A DNA stretch of 64,000 nucleotides, from positions 723,189 to 787,188 of the forward strand of contig NZ_CH724142.1 of assembly GCF_000153325.1 (NCBI RefSeq). The letters run 5' to 3'. The position numbers and the translations under genes are program-made. The notes under the pieces were generated by a model. It saw only the letters and a program-made list of their open reading frames with translations. It was not told the DNA's origin and made no database searches. Every line of letters starts with the position of its first letter. Positions within the stretch are counted from its first letter, which is position 1. Origin of the DNA: Photobacterium sp. SKA34 (GTDB lineage: Bacteria > Pseudomonadota > Gammaproteobacteria > Enterobacterales > Vibrionaceae). Positions 53,440 to 63,517 of the stretch are shown one piece after another.

Positions 53440-54159
53440 ATGAAGGTAAACTTTTTTGTCACCTGCCTAGGCGATACAGTAAAAGCTGAAGTTGCAAAAA
53501 AAACAGTAGGTTTACTAGAACAACTTGGCTGTGAAGTGATCTTCCCAGAACGTCAAGGTTGTTGTGGTCAGCCAGCATTAAATAGTGGCTACATTGAAAA
53601 AAGTAAGCCGGCAATGAAAAGCATGATCCAAGCTTTTGAGAACAATGACTTCCCTATCGTAACCCCAGCCGGTTCTTGTGCAGCTGCGGTTAAAAAGTAC
53701 CCGGAGTATTTAGCCAATGAGCCAGAATGGGTAGAACGTGCGAAAAAAGTCGTTGACCGTCTATTCGAACTAACACAATTTGTTGTACGCCAACTAGGTG
53801 TTGAAAACGTCGGTGCTCGCCTTGAAGGTAAAGGAGTTTACCACCCTTCTTGTAGCTTGATCCGTAAATTAGGCGTACGTGAAGAACCTCTACTTCTTCT
53901 TAACAACGTTGAAGGCCTTGAGCTTCTACCTATCGAAAACCAAGAAACATGTTGTGGTTTTGGCGGTACATTCTCTGTGAAAATGTCTGAAATCTCAGGT
54001 GAGATGGTGACAGAAAAAGTGCGTCACATTAAAGCAGCAGAGCCTGATTTCTTAATCGGTGCTGATATTAGCTGCTTATTAAATATTGGTGGTCGTATTA
54101 GCCGTGAAGGTCAACCAATCAAAGTGATGCACATTGTTGATGTGCTGATGAGTCGTTAA
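53440..54159 (+). CDS. lutA: L-lactate utilization protein LutA (LldE)
   Basis: First subunit of the LutABC iron-sulfur complex, which oxidises L-lactate to pyruvate. The 239-residue protein has two CCG domains, PERQGCCGQPALNSGY (about residues 38-53) and QETCCGFGGTFSVK (about residues 168-181), which bind a non-cubane or [4Fe-4S]-type cluster. The reading frame is open from 53365, but GGAG lies seven bases before ATG 53440 and similarity begins at MKVNFFVTCLGD. lutB starts 12 bases after its stop. Confidence 0.95.
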   Translation: MKVNFFVTCLGDTVKAEVAKKTVGLLEQLGCEVIFPERQGCCGQPALNSGYIEKSKPAMKSMIQAFENNDFPIVTPAGSCAAAVKKYPEYLANEPEWVERAKKVVDRLFELTQFVVRQLGVENVGARLEGKGVYHPSCSLIRKLGVREEPLLLLNNVEGLELLPIENQETCCGFGGTFSVKMSEISGEMVTEKVRHIKAAEPDFLIGADISCLLNIGGRISREGQPIKVMHIVDVLMSR

Positions 54160-54171
54160 GAGGTCATTATT

Positions 54172-55584
54172 ATGTCAATGAAAACAAGCAACCAAAAATT
54201 TAAAGATCGTATTCATGTAAAAATGAAAGACGAGTCTATGCGTGCCGCTGTTGCTAATGCACAAGAACGTATGTTCAAAAACCGCGCTGTCGCTGCGGAA
54301 AAACTAGGTAACTGGGAAGAATGGCGCGAAATGGGTATGGATATCCGTAACCATGTGCTTGAAAACCTAGACTACTACCTAAAACAACTTAGCGACAACG
54401 TTGAAAAGAACGGTGGTCACGTATTCTTTGCAACTACAGCTGAAGATGCAACCAACTACATCGAAAAAATTATTAAGCAAAAGAATGCGAAAAAAGTTGT
54501 TAAGTCTAAATCCATGGTGACCGAAGAAATCGGTATGAACCAAGTGATTCAGCGTAATAACTGTGAAGTGATTGAAACCGACCTTGGCGAATACATTCTT
54601 CAAGTCGATGATTGTGATGCGCCATCACACATCGTTGTACCTGCACTTCATAAAAACCGTACTCAAATTCGTGACGTTTTCAACAAGAAACTCGGTTACG
54701 AAGGTTCTTCTGATCCAGAAGAAATGACACGTTTTGTTCGTAAACATATTCGTCATGATTTCCTTGAAGCGGAGATCGGTATTACTGGCTGTAACTTTGC
54801 TATTGCAGAATCAGGCACCGTCACCCTTGTGACCAATGAAGGTAACGCACGTCTTGCAACCAGCCTACCGAAAACGCATATCGCGGTAATGGGTATGGAG
54901 CGTATCGTTCCTACGTTTGAAGAATTCGATATTGTTGCGAGTTTACTATGTCGAAGTGCAGTAGGTCTACCTCTAACAGGTTATGTGACAGCACTTACAG
55001 GTCCTCGTGAAGACGGTAACTGTGATGGTCCTGAAGAGTTCCACTTGGTGATTGTAGATAACGGTCGTTCTAAAATTCTTGGTTCTCAATTCCGCTCTAT
55101 CCTACGTTGTATCCGTTGTGCAGCGTGTGTTAACACGTGCCCTGCATACCGCCATATCGGTGGTCAATCTTACGGTTCAATCTATTCAGGCCCTATTGGT
55201 GCGGTACTTTCGCCACTACTTGGCGGCTATGAAGATTTTAAAGATCTACCCAATGCTTGTAGCTTATGTCGTGCTTGTCATGACGTATGTCCGGTGAAAA
55301 TCCCATTGTCTGATTTGCTGCTTAAACACCGTCAAATCATGGGTGAAGAGAAAATCACAGATTCCATGGAGCGAGCTTCAGTTAGTGGTTTTAGCTTTAT
55401 TAATGCTCACCCTGCACTATGGGATAAAACCGTTAAGATCGGTGCTATCGTTGCAGGTAAACTGATTAAAAATGGTCAATTACCATTTAAAGTGGGTCTA
55501 CTAAACGCATGGACTCAGACGCGTGATTTACCAAACACATCGGGTGAGTCATTCCGCAGTTGGTTTAAAAACAAAAATAAATAA
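54172..55584 (+). CDS. lutB: L-lactate utilization iron-sulfur protein LutB (LldF)
   Basis: Iron-sulfur subunit of the lactate oxidation complex, 470 residues. The N-terminal part is the LUD domain ([17 protein letters not shown], about residues 208-224). Two ferredoxin-type [4Fe-4S] motifs follow: [16 protein letters not shown] (about residues 310-325) and [16 protein letters not shown] (about residues 362-377). Next gene lutC starts 16 bases after its stop. Confidence 0.95.
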   Translation: MSMKTSNQKFKDRIHVKMKDESMRAAVANAQERMFKNRAVAAEKLGNWEEWREMGMDIRNHVLENLDYYLKQLSDNVEKNGGHVFFATTAEDATNYIEKIIKQKNAKKVVKSKSMVTEEIGMNQVIQRNNCEVIETDLGEYILQVDDCDAPSHIVVPALHKNRTQIRDVFNKKLGYEGSSDPEEMTRFVRKHIRHDFLEAEIGITGCNFAIAESGTVTLVTNEGNARLATSLPKTHIAVMGMERIVPTFEEFDIVASLLCRSAVGLPLTGYVTALTGPREDGNCDGPEEFHLVIVDNGRSKILGSQFRSILRCIRCAACVNTCPAYRHIGGQSYGSIYSGPIGAVLSPLLGGYEDFKDLPNACSLCRACHDVCPVKIPLSDLLLKHRQIMGEEKITDSMERASVSGFSFINAHPALWDKTVKIGAIVAGKLIKNGQLPFKVGLLNAWTQTRDLPNTSGESFRSWFKNKNK

Positions 55585-55600
55585 TTAAGGAGCTTTCCGT

Positions 55601-56353
55601 ATGTCATCTCAAAATGAGCAACGCATTTATAATCGCGATAGTTTCCTTAACAACATCGCTAAACAACTTGGTCGTGAGCGTATTACTACCCCAGTAGAGC
55701 GTCCGAACCTAAAATATAACTGTCACAAAGACGTATTTGCTGATAAATCACAAGATGAATTAAAAGATATCTTGGTCGAATACACGCAGTCTTCTTTAGG
55801 CGCACAAGCTGTTGTGACAACCAAAGCACAGCTAGCAGAAGCACTACGTAATGTTTGTTTCAAATACTGCAGCGAAGACGAAACAAACATTGATCCTGTT
55901 GGTGAAACCATCTTTACCGCAGATACTCGTCTACTTAACATTATTGACCCGAAAGATTTGAGCGCCGATAAGAATGGTGTTTACATTTGGGATCACTCGG
56001 CGGGTTACGAAGCAAACATCACAATAGCAGAGCGCGCAAAAGTCGGTGTTGTATTCGCTGAACAAGCGCTAGCAGAATCAGGCACAATGGTACTTTACAG
56101 CAATCCAGCACAGGGGCGTACAGTAAGTCTATTACCAGAAGCTTCTGTATTCGTTGTACCTAAAAGCTCAATCGTTGCTCGTTTAACAAAAGCAACTGAG
56201 ATTCTGCATCAAAAAGCCATGAACGGTGAGCGTGTACCTTCATGCGTAAACTTTATTTCAGGTCCGAGTTCGACAGCAGATATCGAGCTGATCAAAGTTG
56301 TTGGTGTGCATGGGCCCGTCTTTGCCACCTACATCATTATTGATGATATGTAA
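55601..56353 (+). CDS. lutC: L-lactate utilization protein LutC (LldG)
   Basis: Third subunit of the LutABC complex, 250 residues with one LUD domain. It shows GVVFAEQALAESGTMVLYS (about residues 148-166) and the C-terminal FISGPSSTADIELIKVVGVHGP. A strong TAAGGAG ribosome site precedes its start. It ends the lactate operon before a clean terminator. Confidence 0.94.
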   Translation: MSSQNEQRIYNRDSFLNNIAKQLGRERITTPVERPNLKYNCHKDVFADKSQDELKDILVEYTQSSLGAQAVVTTKAQLAEALRNVCFKYCSEDETNIDPVGETIFTADTRLLNIIDPKDLSADKNGVYIWDHSAGYEANITIAERAKVGVVFAEQALAESGTMVLYSNPAQGRTVSLLPEASVFVVPKSSIVARLTKATEILHQKAMNGERVPSCVNFISGPSSTADIELIKVVGVHGPVFATYIIIDDM

Positions 56354-56423
56354 GCTTACTTATCACCAATAGTGATAGCAAACTAGTAGGATACTAGTGG
56401 TTAAGCACATTACGGGAATATGA

Positions 56424-56452
56424 ATAACGCAGTCTTCGGGCTGCGTTTTTTT
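56424..56452 (+). terminator. terminator of the lldP-lutABC operon
   Basis: AACGCAGTC and GGCTGCGTT form a 9-bp stem (one G-U pair) closed by a TTCG tetraloop, followed by seven T. Confidence 0.9.
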
Positions 56453-56516
56453 AACTAGAATTTAATCTTTTTAAGTATATAATCCTTCGCCTATTAGGCT
56501 TTAAGTGGGATAAATA

Positions 56517-57419
56517 ATGCCAGCTATCGATGATCTCGTTTTATTCACTCAAGTTATTGAACATGGCTCATTCAGTAAGGTTGCTGAACTCAATAATGTG
56601 ACTAAATCCGTTGTTAGCAAGCGTATTAGTAAACTTGAAACCGAATTAGGCTTACAACTCATTTACCGCACCACACGAAAGCTTACACTCACTGAACCCG
56701 GTGAAGTGCTTTACCATCGTGCTAAAAGTATCAACCATGTTGCTCAAGCTGCTTTTGACTCTGTAAAGGGTTACAGCGAAGCACTCTCTGGTAAAGTTCG
56801 GATGTCAGTACCAACGATTTCAGGCGAATTGGTGTTAGCAAAAGCCGTGTCTGATTTTTGCCAGAAACATCCAGGCCTTTCGGTTGATATGTCGCTAAAC
56901 AATCACTTTGTCGATCTCGTTGCTGACAACTACGATCTGGTGATCCGTACAGGTTACCTAGAAGATTCAAGCTTAATTGCTCGTCATATTTTTAATTCTC
57001 GCTGGGTAATATGTGCCTCACCTGCTTATATTGAACATTATGGTAAGCCAGAAAAACCTGAAGATCTCAATTGCCATAACTGTCTAGGTTATAACCCTCA
57101 AAGTACCGGCCCTTTTGACTGGCAATTTATTAAACAAAATAAAATTTACAATCAAAAAGTCAGCGGAAACTTTTCATCCGACAATGCGATAGCGTTGAAA
57201 AAAAATGTACTCGCAGGTAATGGTATCGCTTATCTACCAAATTGCTTAATTCATGATGAATTAGAACGTGGTGAGTTAGTTGAATTACTCTCGACACATG
57301 CAGGTAAAGTGGTGGGAATTTATGCTGTCTATCCTTATACCAGAAAGCCCGCTAAACGAATTCAAGCACTGATTGAACATATTCGAGAAAGCTACATGGA
57401 AATTAAAGAAAAGTTCTAA
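56517..57419 (+). CDS. LysR family transcriptional regulator
   Basis: A 300-residue LysR-type regulator. The N-terminal winged helix is LVLFTQVIEHGSFSKVAELNNVTKSVVSKRISKLE (residues 7-41), and the substrate-binding domain starts near residue 90 (GKVRMSVPTISGELVLAKAV). The type resembles the CrgA/DsdC-like branch of proteins that autoregulate. It lies after the lut terminator on the same strand, so a role in lactate control is possible but not shown; it converges on mlc with a 35-base gap and no obvious terminator. Confidence 0.88.
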   Translation: MPAIDDLVLFTQVIEHGSFSKVAELNNVTKSVVSKRISKLETELGLQLIYRTTRKLTLTEPGEVLYHRAKSINHVAQAAFDSVKGYSEALSGKVRMSVPTISGELVLAKAVSDFCQKHPGLSVDMSLNNHFVDLVADNYDLVIRTGYLEDSSLIARHIFNSRWVICASPAYIEHYGKPEKPEDLNCHNCLGYNPQSTGPFDWQFIKQNKIYNQKVSGNFSSDNAIALKKNVLAGNGIAYLPNCLIHDELERGELVELLSTHAGKVVGIYAVYPYTRKPAKRIQALIEHIRESYMEIKEKF

Positions 57420-57454
57420 CTTCCATGTGATATCAATTAGTTAAATAAAGTAAA

Positions 57455-58669
57455 TTAACCATCTACGAGTTTCATCAATAGATGTCCATCGTATAGCGCT
57501 TGTTTAACCAGAGCCGCGCCCGGCATCGTCGCTTGAGTATAAAAACAGCTTTCTTCTATTTCTAAACCATCGAAATAAACAGGTAAGGTTTGCGAGCTAA
57601 TACGATCCATAATCGCAGGATAAAGCACCGATTTAGCACGATTAAACTCCCCTCCAATCAAAATGCGCTGAGGGTTAAATAGATTAACCATTATCGCAAT
57701 GGCCTGCCCTAAATTATGACCTAACTCCACAATAATTTGTCGCGCTAAACTGTCACCTTCTACTGCTGCATCACAAACTGACTCAATCGTTAAAGGCATA
57801 TGACTAAGCATAGATTCATGCCCTGCTTCAAGCTGCGTTTTCACTTGTTCTAAAATAGCCTGTAAACTCGCAACGGTTTCTAAACAGCCATGATTACCGC
57901 AGAAACAACGTTTACCATACGGCTTAATTTGAATATGCCCAAGCTCCCCCACATTACCCGTTTTCCCTTGCAGCACTTTATCATCAAGTACGATCCCCGC
58001 CCCCACACCATGATGAATAGAAATCAAAATAGAATTGGCAATACCACGAGAATTGCCAAACAACTTTTCAGCTAATGCCCATGAACGCGTATCGTTACCG
58101 ATGAAAACAGGTAGTCCCGTTTCTTTATGAATTATCTCACCCAGTGGTAAATTAGAGACATCATAATGTGGCATCTGCAATACCGTACCTTCACTGGAAT
58201 TGACTAATCCCGGTAACGACACTGCAATCGCTGTCATTCTATCTAGTTCACTAACATGATTGGCAAAGAAAATATTAATTTCAGCTAATAACTTTTTAAC
58301 CACATCTTCTTGATGAAGTTGTTCAATATCTTGACGTTCTTCCACTAGAATTTCGCCGCCAAGTTCATGTAAAGCAATAGTAAGGTAACCACGACCTAAA
58401 CGAATAGATAAAAATTGCCACCCTTCATTGGCTGGAACTAGCCCAATCGCAGGTCGACCACGGCTGCTAGGTTCTTGAAATTGAGTTTCTTTAATTAAAT
58501 GCGCATCAATTAATTCACGGGTGATCTTAGTAATACTTGCGGGAGCAAGTTGACTGCGTTTAGACAATTCAATGCGTGAGATCGGCCCATACAAATCAAT
58601 TAGTTTATATACGCTGCCGGCATTATTTCTTTTTATATGATCGATATGGCCTGGCTGAGCGACGTACAT
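57455..58669 (-). CDS. mlc: ROK family glucose repressor Mlc
   Basis: Transcriptional repressor of sugar PTS genes, released when membrane-bound PtsG (EIICB-Glc) sequesters it. The 404-residue protein matches E. coli Mlc from QPGHIDHIKRNNAGSVYKLID through the helix-turn-helix (SRIELSKRSQLAPASITKI, about residues 31-49). It carries the ROK zinc motif KRCFCGNHGCLETVAS (about residues 250-265) and NLFNPQRILIGGEF. The Mlc-type spacing and the QPGHID start favour Mlc over NagC. Confidence 0.9.
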   Translation of the reverse strand: MYVAQPGHIDHIKRNNAGSVYKLIDLYGPISRIELSKRSQLAPASITKITRELIDAHLIKETQFQEPSSRGRPAIGLVPANEGWQFLSIRLGRGYLTIALHELGGEILVEERQDIEQLHQEDVVKKLLAEINIFFANHVSELDRMTAIAVSLPGLVNSSEGTVLQMPHYDVSNLPLGEIIHKETGLPVFIGNDTRSWALAEKLFGNSRGIANSILISIHHGVGAGIVLDDKVLQGKTGNVGELGHIQIKPYGKRCFCGNHGCLETVASLQAILEQVKTQLEAGHESMLSHMPLTIESVCDAAVEGDSLARQIIVELGHNLGQAIAIMVNLFNPQRILIGGEFNRAKSVLYPAIMDRISSQTLPVYFDGLEIEESCFYTQATMPGAALVKQALYDGHLLMKLVDG

Positions 58670-58941
58670 GTCGATACTCCTGAGTAAAATCAGCTGAAAA
58701 ACCTTCGGAAGCTAATTTTTTTACTTTGCGAAGTAATTGTGAAGCCTCTTATCGTCAGTACGTGACAAGTATCACTATGAATGACTAAAGACATTGAGTT
58801 TCGCTTCTGCGATAATGAAAAAAAGGCTTTTTTGCCTACTATTTTTTTTAATTAGCGGATTTATTTCGCGCAGTAACTTTTCTAATAATGATGATATTTC
58901 ATTAAAAAATAGGTTATAGCTGCGAAAATAAGAGGTTCAAC

Positions 58942-59610
58942 GTGTACAAAATAAACGAAGTATTCGAAACAATTCAGGGTGAAGGTGTATTTACTGGCGT
59001 ACCTGCAATTTTTGTTCGATTACAAGTCTGCCCTGTTGGCTGCTCATGGTGTGATACCAAACAAACTTGGACTGCAGAGCCACAAGATTTAGCTAACTTA
59101 GACCAGATCATGGCTAAAACTGGGGACTCACCACTTTGGACTAATCTTGACGCTAATGGTGTAGTGCAATTATTACAAGATCAGAAATATACGGCTAAAC
59201 ATGTTGTTATTACAGGCGGTGAACCTTGTATTTACGATCTGCGACCTTTAACTCAAGCACTAGAAGATGCAGGCTTTAACTGTCAGATCGAAACCAGTGG
59301 CACGTCTGACATTCAAACCAGTGAAAACACTTGGGTAACGGTATCGCCTAAAATCAACATGAAAGCAAAGTTGCCCGTTTTAGTTTCTTCCCTCGCACGT
59401 GCTAACGAGATCAAACACCCTGTCGGCACTAGCAAAGACATTGAACAACTTGATGCACTCATTGATGGCGTTACGCTAAAACCTGATGTCACGATTGCAC
59501 TTCAACCTATCAGTCAAAAACCACGTGCAACAGAGCTATGTATTGAAACTTGTATTCAGCGTAACTGGCGTTTATCGATTCAAACACACAAATATCTAGC
59601 AATCGCTTAA
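58942..59610 (+). CDS. queE: 7-carboxy-7-deazaguanine synthase
   Basis: Radical SAM enzyme making 7-carboxy-7-deazaguanine in queuosine synthesis. The 222-residue protein starts MYKINEVFETIQGEGVFTG. The cluster motif is CPVGCSWCDTKQTW (CxxxCxxC, about residues 30-43), followed by VITGGEPCIYDL. The start is GTG 58942 with AGAGG six bases upstream. Single gene between mlc and asnS; no other que gene is in the window. Confidence 0.95.
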   Translation: MYKINEVFETIQGEGVFTGVPAIFVRLQVCPVGCSWCDTKQTWTAEPQDLANLDQIMAKTGDSPLWTNLDANGVVQLLQDQKYTAKHVVITGGEPCIYDLRPLTQALEDAGFNCQIETSGTSDIQTSENTWVTVSPKINMKAKLPVLVSSLARANEIKHPVGTSKDIEQLDALIDGVTLKPDVTIALQPISQKPRATELCIETCIQRNWRLSIQTHKYLAIA

Positions 59611-59651
59611 TCGCTCTGTAATTTGCTTGATTTATAAAAAACTTTTCAAAA

Positions 59652-59697
59652 AAACCGCTTCGCTTTAATGTTTTACAACACTAAAGCGAAGTGGTTT
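59652..59697 (+). terminator. queE terminator
   Basis: AAACCGCTTCGCTTTA and TAAAGCGAAGTGGTTT pair along 16 positions with one G-U, with an A run before it. Confidence 0.75.
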
Positions 59698-59885
59698 CTT
59701 GCAAATGACCGATAATTAACCAACTATCACCTCAAATTGCCTATTTCCTTCATCAATTTATCATTTGATTGATATCAATACTTGATGCTTGTCGTAAGAA
59801 AGGTAATATTGCTAATACATAAATATCTTTAAGCACGAGATACTTTAATTCCAAAGTCAGTGCCTAAACGGAGAATGATTTAAAC

Positions 59886-61286
59886 ATGACTTACGCGCCT
59901 GTAACAGACGTATTAAGCGGTAAACTAGCGGTAGACAGTGAAGTTACTGTTCGCGGTTGGATTCGCTCGCGTCGTGATTCCAAAGCTGGGATTTCTTTTC
60001 TTGCCATTTATGACGGCTCTTGTTTCGACCCGATTCAGGCCGTGGTCCCAAATGAGTTAAATAATTACCAGGAAGAAGTGCTTAAGCTAACAACTGGTTG
60101 CTCTGTTGAAGTTACCGGTACTATTGTTGCTTCACCTGCTAAAGGTCAAGATTTCGAACTAGCAGCAACAAACGTGAAAGTGGTTGGTTGGGTTGAAGAT
60201 GCTGATTCTTACCCAATGGCAAAGACTCGTCACTCAATCGAGTACTTACGTGAAGTCGCACACCTTCGTCCACGCACTAACGTCATTGGTGCCGTTGCAC
60301 GTGTTCGTAACAGCCTTTCTCAAGCTATTCACCGTTTCTATCATGAACAAGGCTTCATCTGGATGTCTGCACCACTTATCACAGCGTCTGACTGTGAAGG
60401 CGCTGGTGAAATGTTCCGTGTTTCTACCCTAGACATGGCTAATCTGCCAATGACAGACAAAGGTGAAGTTGACTTTGACAAAGATTTCTTTGGTAAAGAG
60501 ACTTTCCTAACCGTATCTGGCCAGCTTAACGCTGAAGCTTACGCTTGTGCACTAAGCAAAGTTTATACTTTCGGTCCTACTTTCCGTGCTGAAAACTCAA
60601 ACACCAGCCGCCATCTTGCAGAGTTCTGGATGGTTGAGCCTGAAGTTGCATTCGCCGATCTTGACGATGCAGCAAAACTTGCTGAAGACATGCTTAAATA
60701 CGTGTTCAAAGCGGTACTAGAAGAGCGCCGTGATGATCTTGAGTTCTTTGCTTCTCGAATCGACAAAGAAGCAATTACTCGTTTAGAGCAATTTGTAACA
60801 TCTGATTTCGCACAAGTTGATTACACTGACGCAATTCAAATCCTTCAAGATTCAGGTCGTAAGTTTGAATTTGATGTTGAGTGGGGTATTGATATGTCTT
60901 CTGAGCACGAGCGTTTCCTTGCAGAAGAGCACTTTAAAGCACCCGTCATTGTTAAGAACTACCCGAAAGATATCAAATCATTCTATATGCGCTTGAATGA
61001 CGACGGTAAAACTGTTGCGGCAATGGACGTACTAGCACCAGGTATTGGTGAAATCATCGGTGGCTCTCAGCGTGAAGAACGTCTAGACATTCTAGATGCA
61101 CGTATGATTGAAATGGGTATAGATCCTGAGCACATGAGTTGGTACCGCGATCTTCGTCGTTACGGTAGTGTTCCTCACGCAGGTTTCGGCCTTGGCTTTG
61201 AGCGTTTAGTTTCTTACGTAACAGGCATGGGTAACGTACGTGACGTGATCCCATTCCCACGTACTCCTCGCTCTGCAAACTTCTAA
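59886..61286 (+). CDS. asnS: asparagine--tRNA ligase
   Basis: Class IIb aminoacyl-tRNA synthetase, 466 residues as in E. coli. The N-terminal OB-fold anticodon domain has [17 protein letters not shown] (about residues 22-38). Class II motif 2 is [17 protein letters not shown] (about residues 231-247) and motif 3 is [12 protein letters not shown] (about residues 434-445). CGGAG precedes the start. It is a single gene with a strong terminator. Confidence 0.97.
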   Translation: MTYAPVTDVLSGKLAVDSEVTVRGWIRSRRDSKAGISFLAIYDGSCFDPIQAVVPNELNNYQEEVLKLTTGCSVEVTGTIVASPAKGQDFELAATNVKVVGWVEDADSYPMAKTRHSIEYLREVAHLRPRTNVIGAVARVRNSLSQAIHRFYHEQGFIWMSAPLITASDCEGAGEMFRVSTLDMANLPMTDKGEVDFDKDFFGKETFLTVSGQLNAEAYACALSKVYTFGPTFRAENSNTSRHLAEFWMVEPEVAFADLDDAAKLAEDMLKYVFKAVLEERRDDLEFFASRIDKEAITRLEQFVTSDFAQVDYTDAIQILQDSGRKFEFDVEWGIDMSSEHERFLAEEHFKAPVIVKNYPKDIKSFYMRLNDDGKTVAAMDVLAPGIGEIIGGSQREERLDILDARMIEMGIDPEHMSWYRDLRRYGSVPHAGFGLGFERLVSYVTGMGNVRDVIPFPRTPRSANF

Positions 61287-61316
61287 TCGATTAAGCTTAG
61301 AGTTTCAAAACGCAAA

Positions 61317-61345
61317 AAGGCTGCCCTATTGGCAGCCTTTCTTTT
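61317..61345 (+). terminator. asnS terminator
   Basis: AAAGGCTGCC and GGCAGCCTTT, a perfect 10-bp stem around CTATT, followed by CTTTTA. Confidence 0.9.
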
Positions 61346-61428
61346 ATCATCTATTTTTCAACAGGTTTAATTAACAATGAAATTGAAAGACGTTAATTAT
61401 TAAAGTCTAGCTCGTTAAACAGCACAGG

Positions 61429-61946
61429 TTATGAGTAATAATAGCCTTGAATATAATCAATTTTATGTAAACGTAAGAAATCAACTTGCTGTTGGGTTTC
61501 AATCCCTCAGCCACAATATCAATGCCTAATCGTTTCGCCATCATAATAAATATTTCTCTGATTTTTTTCTTGTAAATATTTATCAACGACAACAGCCCCA
61601 TTGAGGAAGCCTAAATAAGAAAACATTACGAACCAGGTTTTAGGATTAAAAATTTATCATTTTAATAAAATTAATAATAAAAAGATAAATACTCATTTAG
61701 ACCGCTGTTTATTTTTACTTTCTGATTGGAGATATAGCAAATTTAAGGTGGCTGTTGTGCTTCAATAATGGAAAAATCAATAAGTCCGTTCGAAGCGCAT
61801 AATTTATCAGTACCTAACTTTACACCAATATAACGGATATCATAACTATCATATTCTAACTTTCTTAATTGCATTTTAGCTAATTGACTACAATCAGATA
61901 CTATTTTAACAATAAGATTTAAAAATACCGCTACTATCTTACCCAA
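61429..61946 (-). pseudogene. decayed CSS-motif/EAL phosphodiesterase gene
   Basis: Two remnants on the minus strand. The 5' one (61946-61743) reads SDCSQLAKMQLRKLEYDSY, then DIRYIGVKLGTDKLCASNG, resembling the periplasmic CSS-motif domain found in front of EAL phosphodiesterases. The 3' one (about 61600-61429) has MAKRLGIDIVAEG, then, after losing one base, IETQQQVDFLRLHKI and DYIQGYYYS with a stop at 61429-61431. This is the very end of an EAL domain. The central EAL core (several hundred residues) is deleted. So the gene is broken by a large internal deletion, stops and a frameshift. Confidence 0.8.
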
Positions 61947-62113
61947 GAACCTACAACCTTGTTTTAATTATACTTAAAATGAATAAAAACAATTCAATAA
62001 AATTTACATGTCGTGTTGATAAAATATTCTCATTAAAGATATGGCAAATATGATTGAATTTATATCTTCAGGATATAAAATCCCATCCCTCATCTCCTGT
62101 ATTGATATTTCAA

Positions 62114-63415
62114 ATGTTTGGTAAGTTAACAAGTAAAAACAAAAGTTTAATCACTAGCCTTAAACTTTTCTCATTGTTATTCACAGTAATATCAAGTGGA
62201 TATTTTACTTACAATGCCTATCATTTAGACGAGTTTCATGACCAATATTTTGAAAAAATGAATTCGATTTACTCTGTTAGTCGACGCTTTAGTTCCTATT
62301 ACAACAATACTGGAACCACCTTTATCCCAAAAGGTATGCACGATTACAATGGCGTCGACGTTTGGGTAAAAAAAACCTCAGATGTAAAATTATTATCGAC
62401 AGGAATAAATCGTCTTCGTTCTCAACTAGATGAGATTACAGATAATAACATCTGGACGATTGCTGTTTTTGAAAACCCTGCAGACTATGTCCATTTTGAT
62501 CCCGCTAGACCACTCTATTTAGAACTTTATAAAAATAATCATGACAGCGATATAATAAACCGAATTATTAAACGCGAGGGGCTAGGTGAAACTTATCGCT
62601 ATTTTTATGGCTGTAATTTAAAACTGACTGAAAGGTATATAGAAGAAAGTACTAACCAAAAGATCAGATCTTTATATTACCCGATCTACAATAATCGTAA
62701 GTTAGATGCGTTACTGGTTATTGATATCAAAAATGACTTACTTCAAGAATCACTTAAAAATTACAATCGTGAATTCAAAACTGTGCTTTATGATAACCCA
62801 TCAAAACACGGTTATTACATAAAAAAATTATTACCTTGCGCCAGCCAAGATCCTTTTTATGTTGGTGTAAACTTATTGGCTATTTTAAAAATATCGCTTG
62901 CACCTGCCTTACTTTTGACTTTCTTTATTCAGCTATTAAGTTCACGATTGAAAAAGAGAAGATTTTCGTTACAACGCGATCTCATGACGCATTTCTATCG
63001 ACGTGATTACTATGAGAAAAAGCTTCTTTCTCAAAAAAGTTTCTGTTTACTCATCATTGATATAGATAACTTTAAGTCTATCAATGACACTTATGGTCAT
63101 GAAGTGGGCGATGAGGTAATACGTACTGTCGCGGAAAGAATTAATCAATGTATCCGCCAAAGTGATATCGCTATACGTTGGGGAGGAGAAGAATTTATTT
63201 TAAGCTTCCCAGTAATGACAAGAGAACAATTAGAGCTAAAAGCAGAAGAAATCCGGCATATTATTCAGGTATACCCTATCAATGGGATTAATGTAACAAT
63301 TTCAATTGGTGGTACTGTGTCGGACACGTTGTCATTTACTGAAACATATAAAGTTAGTGATGATGCGTTATATCAATCAAAACATAACGGCCGTAATCAA
63401 GCGACGATTATTTAA
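62114..63415 (+). CDS. membrane-bound diguanylate cyclase (GGDEF)
   Basis: Makes the second messenger cyclic di-GMP. The 433-residue protein has an N-terminal helix (LKLFSLLFTVISSGYFTYNA, about residues 17-36), a periplasmic sensor-like domain of roughly 220 residues with several cysteines, a second helix (about residues 255-280), and a C-terminal GGDEF domain. Motifs are DIDNFKSINDTYGHEVGDEV, the active-site GGEEF (about residues 356-360) and the inhibitory I-site RQSD five residues before it. The frame is open from TTG 62054; I use ATG 62114. It diverges from the decayed EAL gene, which may have been its antagonist. Confidence 0.9.
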   Translation: MFGKLTSKNKSLITSLKLFSLLFTVISSGYFTYNAYHLDEFHDQYFEKMNSIYSVSRRFSSYYNNTGTTFIPKGMHDYNGVDVWVKKTSDVKLLSTGINRLRSQLDEITDNNIWTIAVFENPADYVHFDPARPLYLELYKNNHDSDIINRIIKREGLGETYRYFYGCNLKLTERYIEESTNQKIRSLYYPIYNNRKLDALLVIDIKNDLLQESLKNYNREFKTVLYDNPSKHGYYIKKLLPCASQDPFYVGVNLLAILKISLAPALLLTFFIQLLSSRLKKRRFSLQRDLMTHFYRRDYYEKKLLSQKSFCLLIIDIDNFKSINDTYGHEVGDEVIRTVAERINQCIRQSDIAIRWGGEEFILSFPVMTREQLELKAEEIRHIIQVYPINGINVTISIGGTVSDTLSFTETYKVSDDALYQSKHNGRNQATII

Positions 63416-63517
63416 TGGCATTATTGCCGATGACAGCTTACTTTTGATACTAAATTAGCAAAAAATTACCATTATATGCCATCCTTGATAGATTACTTAT
63501 CGTTCAAGGATGGCAAC

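Noticed and set aside
56517-57419. LysR gene as the last gene of the lut operon
   Set aside because: A strong TTCG-loop terminator with seven T separates it from lutC, so it is likely a separate unit.
57455-58669. NagC instead of Mlc
   Set aside because: The N-terminal QPGHID-x-IK-x-x-NAG start and full-length similarity to Mlc fit better, and no nag genes adjoin.
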